Below are positions 46,561-55,858 of a stretch of DNA of 64,000 nucleotides, one piece after another. A program made the translations under genes and the position numbers. The notes beneath the pieces are model-generated. The model ran no database searches. It had not been told where the DNA came from and worked only from the letters and a program-made list of their open reading frames with translations. This DNA is from Scytonema tolypothrichoides VB-61278 (lineage in GTDB: Bacteria > Cyanobacteriota > Cyanobacteriia > Cyanobacteriales > Nostocaceae): positions 471,684 through 535,683 of the forward strand of contig NZ_JXCA02000002.1 in NCBI RefSeq assembly GCF_000828085.3. The letters run 5' to 3'. Each line of letters begins with the position of its first letter. Within the stretch, counting starts at the first letter, position 1.

Positions 46561-47217
46561 ATGTCAGATTTAAATAATGACAAGGCTGAAAGTAAAGTTT
46601 TTGAGCGCGATTGGTCTGCATATTATAACGCTGTTGTAGGTCGTCCACCACGGGACACCTTACTTGAAGCTTTAGCACATTTTGACACTGAAAATCTTAA
46701 CCAACACCAAACACCTGTCCCACACTCACGGTTTGCAGTTGATTTGGGCTGCGGGTCCGGGCGAGATACAGTAGAACTATTACGTGGAGGTTGGCGAGTC
46801 TTGGCTATTGATGGTGAAGCTGAAGCGATCGCGCGTTTACTAGAACGTCCAGATATTAATCGCCAATTTTTAGAAACTCGCGTTGTTCTTTTTCAAGACG
46901 TCATGTTACCAGAATCAGTAGATTTAGTAAACGCCAGCTTTTCACTACCATTTTGTCCAGCAAACTTTTTCCCTAGCTTATGGGAGAAAATTATTTCATC
47001 ATTACGTTCTGGTGGTCGTTTCTGTGGACAATTGTTTGGGAACCGTGATTCTTGGGCAATTTATACTTCCATGAATCACCATACACCTCAACAAGTAGAA
47101 ATATTGCTGCAACCTTTTGAAATAGAAATGTTACAGGAAGAAGAACATCCTGGAAAAACAGCTATAGGAGAAGAGAAACATTGGCATATTTTTCATATTG
47201 TTGCTCGGAAAAAGTAA
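46561..47217 (+). CDS. Class I SAM-dependent methyltransferase
   Basis: 218 residues with motif I 'FAVDLGCGSGRDTVELL' and motif II acid 'LAIDGEAEAI'. Length and the 'FGNRDSWAIYTSMNHHT' segment resemble TehB/tellurite-resistance-like methyltransferases, but the substrate is unknown. Starts at ATG 46561. Single gene. Confidence 0.82.
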   Translation: MSDLNNDKAESKVFERDWSAYYNAVVGRPPRDTLLEALAHFDTENLNQHQTPVPHSRFAVDLGCGSGRDTVELLRGGWRVLAIDGEAEAIARLLERPDINRQFLETRVVLFQDVMLPESVDLVNASFSLPFCPANFFPSLWEKIISSLRSGGRFCGQLFGNRDSWAIYTSMNHHTPQQVEILLQPFEIEMLQEEEHPGKTAIGEEKHWHIFHIVARKK

Positions 47218-47314
47218 GGTTTTTATGATACAAAACCTGCGTGAGGTCAATTGGTCGGTACTGTCTACCCATTCATCATGAGATAGACAGTACCCACCGT
47301 ATCCTTATTGCTGA

Positions 47315-48049
47315 TTAACGTCCTGAACCAGGAGTTACTGAACCAGGAGTTCCTGACCTAGGAGTGGTTGTACCAGGAGTTACTGAACCAGGAGTTCCCG
47401 CTCCTCCTGCCATATTCTGTGCCATTTGTTGGTGTTCAGCGACAATTGGAGCAATCTTATTTGCAAACGCACTCAAATCTGGGTCTTGTCCCTGGCTGAG
47501 GTAATTTTGGTAATCAGCCAAAGTTTTGGTATGAGCTTGAACCTGCCCTTGCATATATGCTTGGTCAAAATTCTTACCATTTAGCTTGGTCAGTTTCGTC
47601 AATAAAGCTTTGTTTTCCTGACCAATATCTTTTGGTAGTGTAAAACTCTTTTTCTTAGCTATCTGCTTCAGTTGTTGGCTCGAATTTGTATGTTCTTTAA
47701 TCATGCGCTGTGCAAAATCTTTCACCTCTTTGTTTTGAGACCGCTTGAGCGCCAGTTGACTTGTCTGGATCTCTGTTTGGTCACTTTGCGCCGCCTTAGT
47801 CATAAATTCCTTGTCTAAAGCAGTGAGCGAACCATTAGGAGTTGTGGTACGAGGAGAAGACGTAGTACCACCAGAAGGACTCGTTGTCCCTGGCGTAGTC
47901 TGAGAAAGGAGAGACTTATTAGAACTGTTAGAGGAACGAGAGTTAATATTGGCTTGTACCATTGGTGGAAAAACAATGAAGGTACTGATGCCAGCAACTC
48001 CTACTAAACTGCCAACAAATTTTTTCATTAATCGTTTGTGATTGTACAT
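47315..48049 (-). CDS. DUF4142 domain protein, exported, with Gly/Pro/Thr repeat tail
   Basis: 244 residues; an alternative ATG is at 48028. Signal peptide 'KKFVGSLVGVAGISTFIVF' then a Ser/Thr/Pro-rich linker, the ferritin-like helical DUF4142 core 'DKEFMTKAAQSDQTEIQTSQLALKRSQ' to 'LADYQNYLSQGQDPDLSAFANK', and a C-terminal repeat of PGSVTPG units. DUF4142 proteins are periplasmic and stress-related, function unknown. The tail repeats may vary in copy number. Confidence 0.82.
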   Translation of the reverse strand: MYNHKRLMKKFVGSLVGVAGISTFIVFPPMVQANINSRSSNSSNKSLLSQTTPGTTSPSGGTTSSPRTTTPNGSLTALDKEFMTKAAQSDQTEIQTSQLALKRSQNKEVKDFAQRMIKEHTNSSQQLKQIAKKKSFTLPKDIGQENKALLTKLTKLNGKNFDQAYMQGQVQAHTKTLADYQNYLSQGQDPDLSAFANKIAPIVAEHQQMAQNMAGGAGTPGSVTPGTTTPRSGTPGSVTPGSGR

Positions 48050-48326
48050 GATATTTATTTGAGGTTTCTATTGCTTATGATGAAAAGGTAACTATTGTGG
48101 TTGCTTCAAACTTCTACCTTAGGAATATCCTCACCTTCCATCTATAGAGATAGTTTGTGACTATTGCAAAATACTTTCCGTATGGATTCAAGGTAGGTGC
48201 TTTTGTCAGCATCTCCTGCTCTTTTCGTTTCTTTTTTGGTAACAGACAAGAATTTTAGCCAAAAGCTAATAACCTAATTTCAAGTCTACTAAGTTCACTA
48301 ATTAAGTTTTTCTTGAAAAGAGAACA

Positions 48327-49295
48327 ATGCTTCAAAAAAAGTTGATCAGGTTAGCACTCATTTTTTTCTTATTTTGTAGTTTTTTTATAGGAGTAATAGA
48401 AAAGGTTTTGAGTCAGCAGGTATTCGATCTAAACTTTGATGCTAGGGTAGCTCGCCCTACTTACATAAACGAACATCCCAAAGTACTCTTTGACGAAGCA
48501 CACTTAAATTTTCACACCACAGTTGGCGGATATAAACCATTTGTAGAACTCATCACTCACGATGGTTATCAAGTAACACCACAAAAAGATAAATTTCAAA
48601 CCAAAATTCTCGCAAATTACGACATCTTGGTAATTGCTAACGCACTCTCAACTAAGGAAGGTTTAACGGCGTTCACAAATGAAGAGTGTGATGTAGTTAG
48701 AAATTGGGTACGTAATGGAGGCTCATTACTGCTCATTGCTGATCACGCCCCTTTTGGCGCAGCGGCAGAAAATTTGTCCATGCGCTTTGGTGTGCAAATG
48801 AGTAAGGGATTTACGATTGATATGTCCCACTACGATACTGAGTCAGGAAATCCAGGCTGGCTGTTCTTTACCCGTGATCACAAGCTCTTGGCAACTCATC
48901 CTATTACCCAAGGTCGCAATGTGACAGAATGGATCAACCGCGTACTCACTTTCACAGGTCAATCATTGAAGGGACCAGATGGAAGTATTGCTTTTCTTCG
49001 TTTAGCAGATACCGCTGTTGACTTAAAGCAGCGTATCTCCAAGGCTCAAGCATTACCCCCTAATGCTGGAGTCTCTGCTGCTGGCAAAGCTCAAGGAATT
49101 GCATTGCAATACGGCAAAGGTCGCGTAGTTGTGCTTGGGGAAGCAGCCATGCTTTCAGCTCAATTAATCACCGGACCAGTCGCACAACAATTGATGGGTA
49201 AAGATGTCATTCAGATGGGAATGAATCATGCTGGTTTGGATAACCGACAACTCGCTCTCAACATCATGCACTGGCTCTCTAAGTTACTAAACTAA
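48327..49295 (+). CDS. DUF4350-like secreted protein
   Basis: 322 residues. Signal peptide or anchor in the first ~30 residues. The core reads 'VLFDEAHLNFHTTVGGYKPFVELI', 'YDILVIANALSTKEGLTAFTNEE' and 'NWVRNGGSLLLIADHAPFGAAAENL', the class-I glutamine-amidotransferase-like fold of DUF4350 and related proteins. Function unknown. Single gene with about 300 bp of AT-rich sequence after it. Confidence 0.7.
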   Translation: MLQKKLIRLALIFFLFCSFFIGVIEKVLSQQVFDLNFDARVARPTYINEHPKVLFDEAHLNFHTTVGGYKPFVELITHDGYQVTPQKDKFQTKILANYDILVIANALSTKEGLTAFTNEECDVVRNWVRNGGSLLLIADHAPFGAAAENLSMRFGVQMSKGFTIDMSHYDTESGNPGWLFFTRDHKLLATHPITQGRNVTEWINRVLTFTGQSLKGPDGSIAFLRLADTAVDLKQRISKAQALPPNAGVSAAGKAQGIALQYGKGRVVVLGEAAMLSAQLITGPVAQQLMGKDVIQMGMNHAGLDNRQLALNIMHWLSKLLN

Positions 49296-49594
49296 ATTCA
49301 CTTGAGAAGCTTTCTTAAGATAGTCCCTATAAGCTACGAGTTAATTTGTTAGCTTGTACTCTGCTATATGACTCAAGTTTACTTGCAAATTCAAAGAATA
49401 TAGAGGAGAGTAAATGATATTGATTATCTATAAGTGACAAAGACTTGTCTAACACTCATCTATGAATAGATTGATAATGCTTTAGAGAGTTGGATTTTCT
49501 CCAAGAATCGTATCATTGGATTCATTTTTTTAATTCTTTGCGTTTATTATAAATCTAGTTGGGAATAGAAATGAAGGAGTGTGAGGTATTCCTT
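49296..49594. other. Intergenic, no gene recognised
   Basis: 299 bp of AT-rich sequence between the DUF4350-like gene and decayed coding remnants. Nothing supported. Confidence 0.4.
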
Positions 49595-49886
49595 TTTAGA
49601 TAACGGAGATCATCTAGGTGCTATTGCCGCTTCAACTTATCTACACAATAGAGACTTACAATTATTTTGATGTTGATAAACTCGCTCTCAATGGCGATTT
49701 AGGCATTGAGAATAAAGAGTTCTGACGGCTTTAGCCATCTCTTATGAGTTTCAAGACAAGAAAGTCAGACGTTTAAGGCTGAAAGTGCCTTTCGTTCTTA
49801 GAACAGATTATTTTGAAGCTCGTCAATTTATTGAAGATGGCTATAAAGCAACTGTACTCCGAGTTTGCAAAAACAACTAGAGTATC
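49595..49886 (+). pseudogene. Decayed coding remnant upstream of the nitroreductase pseudogene
   Basis: Frames with clear protein-like sequence appear but are broken: one reads 'DNGDHLGAIAASTYLHNRDLQLF' then stop, another 'SYEFQDKKVRRLRLKVPFVL' continuing to 'RQFIEDGYKATVLRVCKNN' then stop. Several frameshifts or stops separate them. The original family is not recognised. It may be the first half of the same operon as the nitroreductase. Confidence 0.4.
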
Positions 49887-50380
49887 CGCAATTTGACTTA
49901 AACCAGGGAAGATTTTACCAAACTGTTTGGAACAGACGTGAAATCAGGCGTTTTCAGAAAAAAGTTATCTCTGCAAAAATTTTCTGGAATATCTTACACT
50001 CAGTAGAAAAATCAATACCAACAGAGAAATTTGAGGAGATAGAGATTTATTCGGTTCTTCACTGAATGAAAGGAATATTGCCTGGTTTATATTAACGAAA
50101 GCGTTTGGAAAAAGCAGGTGATTTTAGTCACAAAGTCACTGACTTGTGTCTTAATCAAGCTTTTGGTAGAGATAGTGCTGTCATTTTATTTTTTATTTCC
50201 AACTACAAAAACTATCTAACTGTAATCCAATTTGCTAGTTTTTTAGGACAAAGTATGTATCTATTCAACAGCTATTGGGATATTCAGTGTAGTGGTATTG
50301 GTGCTTTCTATGATGACGAAAATCAGGAATTTTTAAAAAGAAAGACGTACTTTATCTATGCAATGGTCATTGAAAAATAG
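49865..50380 (+). pseudogene. Nitroreductase (SagB-type) pseudogene
   Basis: Two frame-shifted parts: 49865-50065 encodes 'LNQGRFYQTVWNRREIRRFQKK', the FMN-binding start of a nitroreductase, and 50105-50380 encodes 'CLNQAFGRDSAVILFFISNY' and 'SYWDIQCSGIGAFYDDENQE', its C-terminal half. They lack the linking segment and the frame changes. The complete protein would be about 200-220 residues. Clearly inactive. Confidence 0.65.
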
Positions 50381-50404
50381 TGAGAAGAATTGAGAGACAA
50401 CCAG

Positions 50405-50776
50405 ATGAAGAGGAAGCATTTTTTTCACGAAGAGGATTCACACCCTGTCCAACTGACATCGGCAGATATTATGCTGCGACAGCAACTTGAATATTCTATC
50501 AGCAGATACTTTTATGAAGGGTGCGATCGCAACATCCAAGATTTATTGTCTAATTGTCGGTGGTACGTCACCACCGACGTGAATACTTTGACTTTAGTCA
50601 TTGAATGTCCAGATCAAGTGACAAATTGGCGTGTGTTACAGAGACTTGTAACGATGGCTGCGTTGCTACACCAAATGGTCAGCAGTGCAAAAATTCGCGT
50701 CTGTCCTCCCAAAAGTCAAGGAATGCCTTTTGAAATGAGAGTAGATGAACTATCAGTCTACCGAGATTTGGCTTAA
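50405..50776 (+). CDS. Conserved cyanobacterial hypothetical protein
   Basis: 123 residues from ATG 50405 (MKRKHFFHEEDSHPVQLTSA). Contains 'MLRQQLEYSISRYFYEGCDR', 'YVTTDVNTLTLVIECPDQVTNWRVLQRL' and a C-terminal 'MPFEMRVDELSVYRDLA'. I do not recognise a named domain. Followed by a strong hairpin. Confidence 0.6.
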   Translation: MKRKHFFHEEDSHPVQLTSADIMLRQQLEYSISRYFYEGCDRNIQDLLSNCRWYVTTDVNTLTLVIECPDQVTNWRVLQRLVTMAALLHQMVSSAKIRVCPPKSQGMPFEMRVDELSVYRDLA

Positions 50777-50873
50777 GATGGCTGTGATTGCCTAGCCTAC
50801 ATTAATGGTATCCGTCAAATGCGAGGTCTCGATCCTCAAAGCAGGATAGAAGCAAGCAAAGCCAATAAGCATG

Positions 50874-50907
50874 AAAGAGCCAGGTACTTATGTTATCTGG
50901 CTCTTTT
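50874..50907. terminator. Bidirectional terminator between the hypothetical gene and psaK
   Basis: AAAGAGCCAG - N13 - CTGGCTCTTTT, 10-bp stem with T-run on the plus strand and A-run on the left, between two convergent genes. Confidence 0.75.
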
Positions 50908-50952
50908 ATGTACTAAAAAAACAATCAAGTGAATTCCAAGTTCGGCAACAAT

Positions 50953-51219
50953 CTAGAGCCTACCAAGGTTATGTAGCCCTAAAATAATACCAGCACCTAG
51001 AACATGACCAAAGGCAGTAGTTGCTAAAAGTGCAGGTAAACCCAAACCACCAAACAAGTTGGGTGAAGGCAGTTCTGGACCAACGCTTTGATACTTAATG
51101 GTAGATTTGCCGAAAGCAATGGCAGCAATGTTGCTCAGGATCATAATCAGTCCAACGACAGGACTCCATTGCAAGGGTGCTGTAGCGAAAGTGGCTGCTA
51201 GTAAAGTAGATGTTAACAA
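50953..51219 (-). CDS. psaK: Photosystem I reaction centre subunit PsaK
   Basis: 88 residues with two membrane helices: 'PVVGLIMILSNIAAIAFGKSTI' (N-terminal) and 'LPALLATTAFGHVLGAGIILGL' (C-terminal), with the family motif 'GKSTIKYQSVGPELP'. PsaK sits at the edge of PSI and helps bind antenna. Its presence confirms a photosynthetic cyanobacterium. Start is ATG 51219. Confidence 0.92.
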   Translation of the reverse strand: MLTSTLLAATFATAPLQWSPVVGLIMILSNIAAIAFGKSTIKYQSVGPELPSPNLFGGLGLPALLATTAFGHVLGAGIILGLHNLGRL

Positions 51220-51377
51220 CTGACTTTCTCCTTAAAATTGTTAATGAGCAAAATCGAAGAGATTCATGTAAATTTAATTATCAAAAAATTGAATCCAGTG
51301 TTTGTTTGTGAATTAATAATTAACATTTGTTGTTAATGCTTAATATAAATTTGTTCTGCTCCTGCTGTCTTGAAAAT

Positions 51378-51427
51378 GGGGAACAGGGAACAGGGAACAG
51401 GGAACAGGGAACAGGGAACAGGGAATA
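51378..51427. repeat. GGGAACA heptanucleotide tandem array
   Basis: Six successive GGGAACA units followed by a degenerate GGGAATA, classic STRR of filamentous cyanobacteria, between psaK and sufE. Copy number likely varies between strains. Confidence 0.85.
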
Positions 51428-51524
51428 AAGGTGTACCTAGCTAAGCAAAAATCTGCGGAGGAGCAATTATTGTAAAGATAATTTAAACTCAAGATAATGT
51501 AGATTCATTGTTCCGACCCCTGTT

Positions 51525-51965
51525 ATGACCTCTACGATTGATTCCTTGCCACCAAGCCTTGCTAAAATCGTCCAACGCTTTCAACGGGCTTCTGACCCCA
51601 AAAGACGTTACGAACAGCTTATCTGGTACGGTCAGCGACTCAAAGAGTTTCCAGCAAGCTATAAAGTACCAGAAAACAAAGTTTCTGGCTGTGTTTCCCA
51701 AGTTTATATCACAGCAACTTTGGAAGACGGTAAAGTTCTATTCCAGGGTGACTCGGATTCTCAATTAACCAAAGGATTAGTAGGGCTTTTGGTCGAAGGG
51801 TTAAATGGATTAACCCCTGGTGAAATTGTGCAATTGACTCCAGATTTTATTCAAGAGACTGGTTTAAATGTCAGCCTCACGCCTTCTCGCTCGAATGGAT
51901 TTTACAATATTTTTAAAAAAATGCAAAAAAAAGCTTTGGAATTTCAGTTAAAAGTTCATGACTAA
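51525..51965 (+). CDS. sufE: Cysteine-desulfurase activator SufE
   Basis: 146 residues. Conserved SufE segments 'RYEQLIWYGQRLKEFPASYKV' and the active Cys in 'NKVSGCVSQVYI', then 'LVEGLNGLTPGEIVQL'. It accepts sulfur from SufS and passes it to the SufBCD scaffold. Single gene in this window. Confidence 0.92.
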   Translation: MTSTIDSLPPSLAKIVQRFQRASDPKRRYEQLIWYGQRLKEFPASYKVPENKVSGCVSQVYITATLEDGKVLFQGDSDSQLTKGLVGLLVEGLNGLTPGEIVQLTPDFIQETGLNVSLTPSRSNGFYNIFKKMQKKALEFQLKVHD

Positions 51966-52094
51966 CATATAGTAAATAGTTAATAGTCAATAGTCGATAG
52001 TAAAAAACTATAGAACTATAGACTATTGACTCTAGAGTGTTGACTAACAAGAAAACTTAAATAGCCAAATCTAATAAGAAAATATTTTATTATT

Positions 52095-53018
52095 ATGTCA
52101 ACTAACGTACTATCTGCATCTTCCAATAGTGAGATTGGTGGAGTGGTTCAAGAATATTCCTGGAAGTGCGAAAACCAACAATTGCGTATTGCCTATGAAA
52201 CTCTAGGAAAAGGTCCGCAGCTTTTGCTACTCCCAGCTTTCAGCACTGTTTCTATGCGCTCAGAAATGGGCGAAATAGGCAAGTTGCTTTCTCCTCATTT
52301 TCAAGTCGTAGCAGTCGATTGGCCTGGTTTTGGACAATCTTCACGCCTTGGGGTAAATTATGGACCAGGTTTGTATCAGCAATTTTTAGAAGACTTTGTG
52401 ACATCTGTCTTAGAGACACCAGTAGCAGTCGTTGCAGCTGGTCATAGTGCAGCCTACGTTCTACAGCTTGCCAATAAAAGACAAACCGTATTTTCGCGCA
52501 TAGTCTTGGTAGCACCGACTTGGCGCGGTCCTCTTCGTGTTATGGGGGTCAATCAGCAAATTAGAGGGATAGTTAGAGAGTTGGTGCGATCGCCTTTCAT
52601 CGGTCAATTTCTCTACAAGCTCAACACCTTACCCTCTTTCCTCAAGTTTATGTACCGTCGCCACGTCTACGTCGATGCGGCTAAACTCACACCCGACTTC
52701 ATCCAGTATAAATGGCGCAATACTCAACAGAGTGGAGCAAGATATGCTCCTGCTGCATTTGTCACTGGTACTCTTGACGCTGTAGATAACCAAGCTGATT
52801 TTCTCGCACTTGCTCGCGGCGTATCTGTCCCGTTGAAGGTAGTCATTGGAGAGTCCAGTCCTTCCAAGTCTCGTACAGACATGGATGCAATGAAGGCAAT
52901 ACCTGGAGTACAAACAGTTGTTCTTCCCGGTTCGTTGGGAATGCATGAGGAGTATCCAGAAGCTGTGGTTGATACGGTTGGTGACTTTTTGTTGTCTAGC
53001 GGATCATCTTTGTCGTAA
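52095..53018 (+). CDS. Alpha/beta hydrolase
   Basis: 307 residues, alpha/beta hydrolase fold. 'PQLLLLPAFSTVSMRSEMGE' is the oxyanion-strand region, 'VAVDWPGFGQSSRLG' follows, and the nucleophile elbow is 'AAGHSAAYVLQLA' (Ser in GHSAA). Catalytic acid is probably in 'TGTLDAVD' and His in 'LGMHEEYPE'. Substrate unknown. The cyclase-like gene follows 36 bp later; a copy of this gene's 3' end lies at 54310-54475. Confidence 0.83.
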   Translation: MSTNVLSASSNSEIGGVVQEYSWKCENQQLRIAYETLGKGPQLLLLPAFSTVSMRSEMGEIGKLLSPHFQVVAVDWPGFGQSSRLGVNYGPGLYQQFLEDFVTSVLETPVAVVAAGHSAAYVLQLANKRQTVFSRIVLVAPTWRGPLRVMGVNQQIRGIVRELVRSPFIGQFLYKLNTLPSFLKFMYRRHVYVDAAKLTPDFIQYKWRNTQQSGARYAPAAFVTGTLDAVDNQADFLALARGVSVPLKVVIGESSPSKSRTDMDAMKAIPGVQTVVLPGSLGMHEEYPEAVVDTVGDFLLSSGSSLS

Positions 53019-53054
53019 TGTACTACCAGTCCTTACGATATACACATTTACAAG

Positions 53055-54305
53055 ATGGTCAACAAATTTAGTATCAATCAATACTCTCCAGCCCTATTTG
53101 ACATTACCCAAGACATCATTGGTTCTTTACCGCTGAGACTTATTAGACAATGGGTGGAGAGCGAGCAAACCCCAGAAGTCGCCTTGCAGTTACTCCAGTC
53201 TTATAAAGTCAAAGGTTACAGCGTATCTTCTGACTCCGCAGGACTAACCAAGCTGACTAAGCAAAAAGGCTTGCTGGAAATTTTGGCAATCATTAACCAG
53301 CCAAAAGAAATTGTCTACAGCTTTGGGAGTGCTATTGGTGGAAAGGGAGTCGGTATTTGGGCTGCTGACAACACTCAAATGTTTTATCCAGAATCAGTTC
53401 GTCCGGAAACTCTTTTGTCCGCACTGCTGACAATCCAACGTGAAATCAGTAAACGTTGCCAAGTAAAAATTGGTCTTGGCGCACACTTAGGTGAGTTTTA
53501 TGATATCAACGGTGGTTTGTATGGATTAGAAGCCGATATCATCGAAGAGATTGCTGAAAATGAGACTGAAGGTGGTGAGATAGTTATTAGTCAAAGCATT
53601 TATGAGCGATTACCATCCGACCACAATTTTACGATTGTTCAAAAAACCCAAACACCAACAAAAATTGGTCATATTTTCCGGGTGACAGATGGACCAAGTT
53701 TATCTGATGTGCAACCAGGGGATACGAAATATCCTATTCCCTACTCTGAAGCTTTTTATGCTGATCTCGTCGCTTATCAAAACCGACTGACTGACACCGA
53801 GTTTGGTAAGCAGTTGGCAGATAAGTACTTAGACAAGAAAGTGGTTGTCCTGATTGAACGGGATACTACAGAAGCGGAAGCGCATGATGTTGCTATGTTT
53901 ACGAACCTGTCTGTTTCCGCTAGGTTAAAAGATGTGGGTGTGCGCCTTCTAGAGCAAAACAAGGGTGTAGAAATTAAGGTAGTCGGTTCCCTAGGAATTT
54001 ATGTTTTTGACGAAGCCGCAACAGCCCTCAGTTTTGCTCAAGCATTTCGTCAAGAGTTGGCTGCACAAGGTATCGCCTCGCGTATTGGTATTGACGCTGG
54101 ACCGGTTTTGGTTTTTGATTTGCCTTTTGGTGGTAGAGATATTGCTGGTAACCCAGTGAACGTTGCTTCCAAGATGGCTCAAGACAAAGGGCAATTTGGA
54201 AAGTTGTATCTGAGCTCCACAATGAAAGAATTCGTGGACGTGAGCCAATTTACAGAAATTACTTATACCGTTTCTGGAGTAGAAATCACTATATACGAGG
54301 GGTAG
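53055..54305 (+). CDS. Protein with two degenerate cyclase-homology-like domains
   Basis: 416 residues. Two regions, around residues 80-215 and 265-415, resemble class III nucleotidyl cyclase domains: 'GLGAHLGEFYDINGGLYGLEADIIEEIAE' and 'SRIGIDAGPVLVFDLPFGGRDIAGNPVNVASKMA', the latter with the typical G-x-V and 'G..VN.ASR/K' segments. Catalytic metal-binding Asp pairs are not evident, so it may bind nucleotide without cyclase activity. Co-oriented with the hydrolase. Confidence 0.6.
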   Translation: MVNKFSINQYSPALFDITQDIIGSLPLRLIRQWVESEQTPEVALQLLQSYKVKGYSVSSDSAGLTKLTKQKGLLEILAIINQPKEIVYSFGSAIGGKGVGIWAADNTQMFYPESVRPETLLSALLTIQREISKRCQVKIGLGAHLGEFYDINGGLYGLEADIIEEIAENETEGGEIVISQSIYERLPSDHNFTIVQKTQTPTKIGHIFRVTDGPSLSDVQPGDTKYPIPYSEAFYADLVAYQNRLTDTEFGKQLADKYLDKKVVVLIERDTTEAEAHDVAMFTNLSVSARLKDVGVRLLEQNKGVEIKVVGSLGIYVFDEAATALSFAQAFRQELAAQGIASRIGIDAGPVLVFDLPFGGRDIAGNPVNVASKMAQDKGQFGKLYLSSTMKEFVDVSQFTEITYTVSGVEITIYEG

Positions 54306-54309
54306 TCAG

Positions 54310-54475
54310 GGTAGTCATTGGAGAGTCCTGTCCTTCCAAGTCCCGTGCGGAAATGGATGCAATGAAGGCAATACCTGGAGTACAAACAGTTGTTCTTCCT
54401 GGTTCATTGGGAATGCATAAGGAATATCCACAGATTGTGGTTGATACGGTTGGTGACTTTTTGCTGTCTACATGA
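54310..54475 (+). pseudogene. Duplicated 3' fragment of the alpha/beta hydrolase gene
   Basis: GGTAGTCATTGGAGAGTCC through TTGATACGGTTGGTGACTTT repeats 52838-53000 almost base for base, with scattered differences. It has no start codon or upstream part. It follows the cyclase-like gene just as the original precedes it, implying an earlier tandem duplication of the pair and later loss. Confidence 0.8.
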
Positions 54476-54617
54476 AATGATCGCGGTTTTCAATTACAGC
54501 CATTTTCAGGTAAATAGACCACATTGTAGGGGCACAAGGCCGCAGCGCCCCAACGATTGATTGTGGTTCAAATAGATGAAAAACGCTGTAAACACACCAC
54601 AAGGTAAAGGTTCACCC

Positions 54618-54644
54618 TTCCCGACTTCTTAGAAAAGTCGGGAA
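54618..54644. terminator. Hairpin TTCCCGACTT...AAGTCGGGAA
   Basis: 10-bp stem with a 7-nt loop, followed by TCTTGTTGTTT, at the end of the All3515-like gene (read on the minus strand from 54654). A further member of the CCCGACTT hairpin family. Confidence 0.65.
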
Positions 54645-54653
54645 TCTTGTTGT

Positions 54654-55626
54654 TTACATCCGTTCGTTCCCAATACGCTTCCTTTGCCGAGAAAGAGAAA
54701 ACAAAAGTAGCCCAACAACACTTAGTCCAATTGTGGTTGTAGGTTCAGGCACTTTCTCCACTTTAAAATCAAAACTGAAAGTGCCAGACTCGCCAAGAGG
54801 TGTACGGTTATTAGTAGTACCATTATCTATAAGTTTGAATGTGGCTGAGTATGTTCCTAGTGGCGCAGTCGCATTAGTCCAAAATGTAGGAGTGAAGGAA
54901 AAATTATCACCACTGCCGATAGTGTAAATATCGCCAACAGAGTTAAAAAGATTCGACCCTGACTTGTCCGCAACATTTAAACCGTCGCTAATTGATACCA
55001 GTTGTAAAGCAGTCGTTGCTCCTTGAAGCGACCCCTGCCAACGCCTATTACTGCTATTAAACAGATACTGCTCTTCTGATTCGGTAGAATTTGTCAGAGA
55101 TAGCACAGGTTGTGTCTTTAGATTGCTATATTCCTCATTTGTGGGAGTGCTGACTAAGCGACCAGTAAAAACTCCTGTTCCTGGTAATAATGTCAGGGGC
55201 GATTGTTGAGTGTATGGTTCAGGAATTCTATTGTTTGTGTTGGTTGAGGTAATAGTCGGACTGTCTTTTGACCCTGAATAGCTGTAAGCACCGATACCGT
55301 GGAAATGATTGGTTGTAGGGTCAACTTCGCGATGTGCGTATAGAAAGGTCAGACGATTGTAGTTGGGGTTTTCCAATAAGAGCGTATGTACCGCTAGTAA
55401 GAACTTGCAAAGTATCTAACCCCACAAAATATTCAGTTTCATCAGTGTGAGTGTGACCTTGATCAGCCTGTGCTGATGTCAAGGCCGTGGATAGAACTAG
55501 AGGTGTCGTCACTAAAAAGCTCACTGCAATAGACGCAAATGCTTTCCCTGTTTGAGTTTTCTGCTTTAGAAAGCAGGTTTTGTTACTTGCAATCACCACG
55601 CTTCTCCATTTGAGTGTGATTTCCAA
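54654..55626 (-). pseudogene. All3515-type Zur-regulated PEP-CTERM protein, frameshifted
   Basis: The N-terminal part (minus strand from about 55626; GTG or TTG start, no ATG) has a signal peptide 'GKAFASIAVSFLVTTPLVLS', a His/Asp/Glu-rich 'QGHTHTDETEYFVG' segment and 'LDTLQVLTSGTYA'. The family sequence then continues in another frame as 'LENPNYNRLTFLYAHREVDPTTNHFHG' and ends with the sorting signal 'VPEPTTTIGLSVVGLLLFSL' plus RQRKR. A one-base insertion near 55370 would explain the shift; it could also be a sequencing error. The His-rich segments suggest zinc binding. A Zur box lies just upstream. Confidence 0.75.
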
Positions 55627-55630
55627 TTTA

Positions 55631-55645
55631 TGATAATGATTATCA
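55631..55645. promoter_or_regulatory. Zur box, perfect 7-1-7 palindrome
   Basis: TGATAATGATTATCA, identical to the known Anabaena Zur consensus (TGATAATNATTATCA). It lies directly upstream of the All3515-like gene, so zinc-dependent repression is expected. Confidence 0.88.
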
Positions 55646-55822
55646 TGCTATTTGGTTTTCTACACATTAAGAATTTATAAAGAAATGCTGACGCTACTCT
55701 TTTGCGCTAAAGTCTTAATATTTATTTTGTTTGTAAAAAAAATCACGACAGTTGTCTTGTTATTTTTCTAGAATCTAATTCAGCAACAAGTCGTCATTAA
55801 AATATAAAACGATTAAGATAGG

Positions 55823-55837
55823 CGATAATGATTATCT
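55823..55837. promoter_or_regulatory. Zur box upstream of the CobW-family gene
   Basis: CGATAATGATTATCT, a two-mismatch version of the 7-1-7 consensus, ends 21 nt before the start codon at 55859. Confidence 0.8.
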
Positions 55838-55858
55838 ATAAAGGAAAGAGGCGAGGGT

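Noticed and set aside
51378-51427. GGGAACA array considered as a CRISPR or regulatory array
   Set aside because: Units are 7 bases and contiguous, with no spacers: a short tandem repeat of the STRR type.
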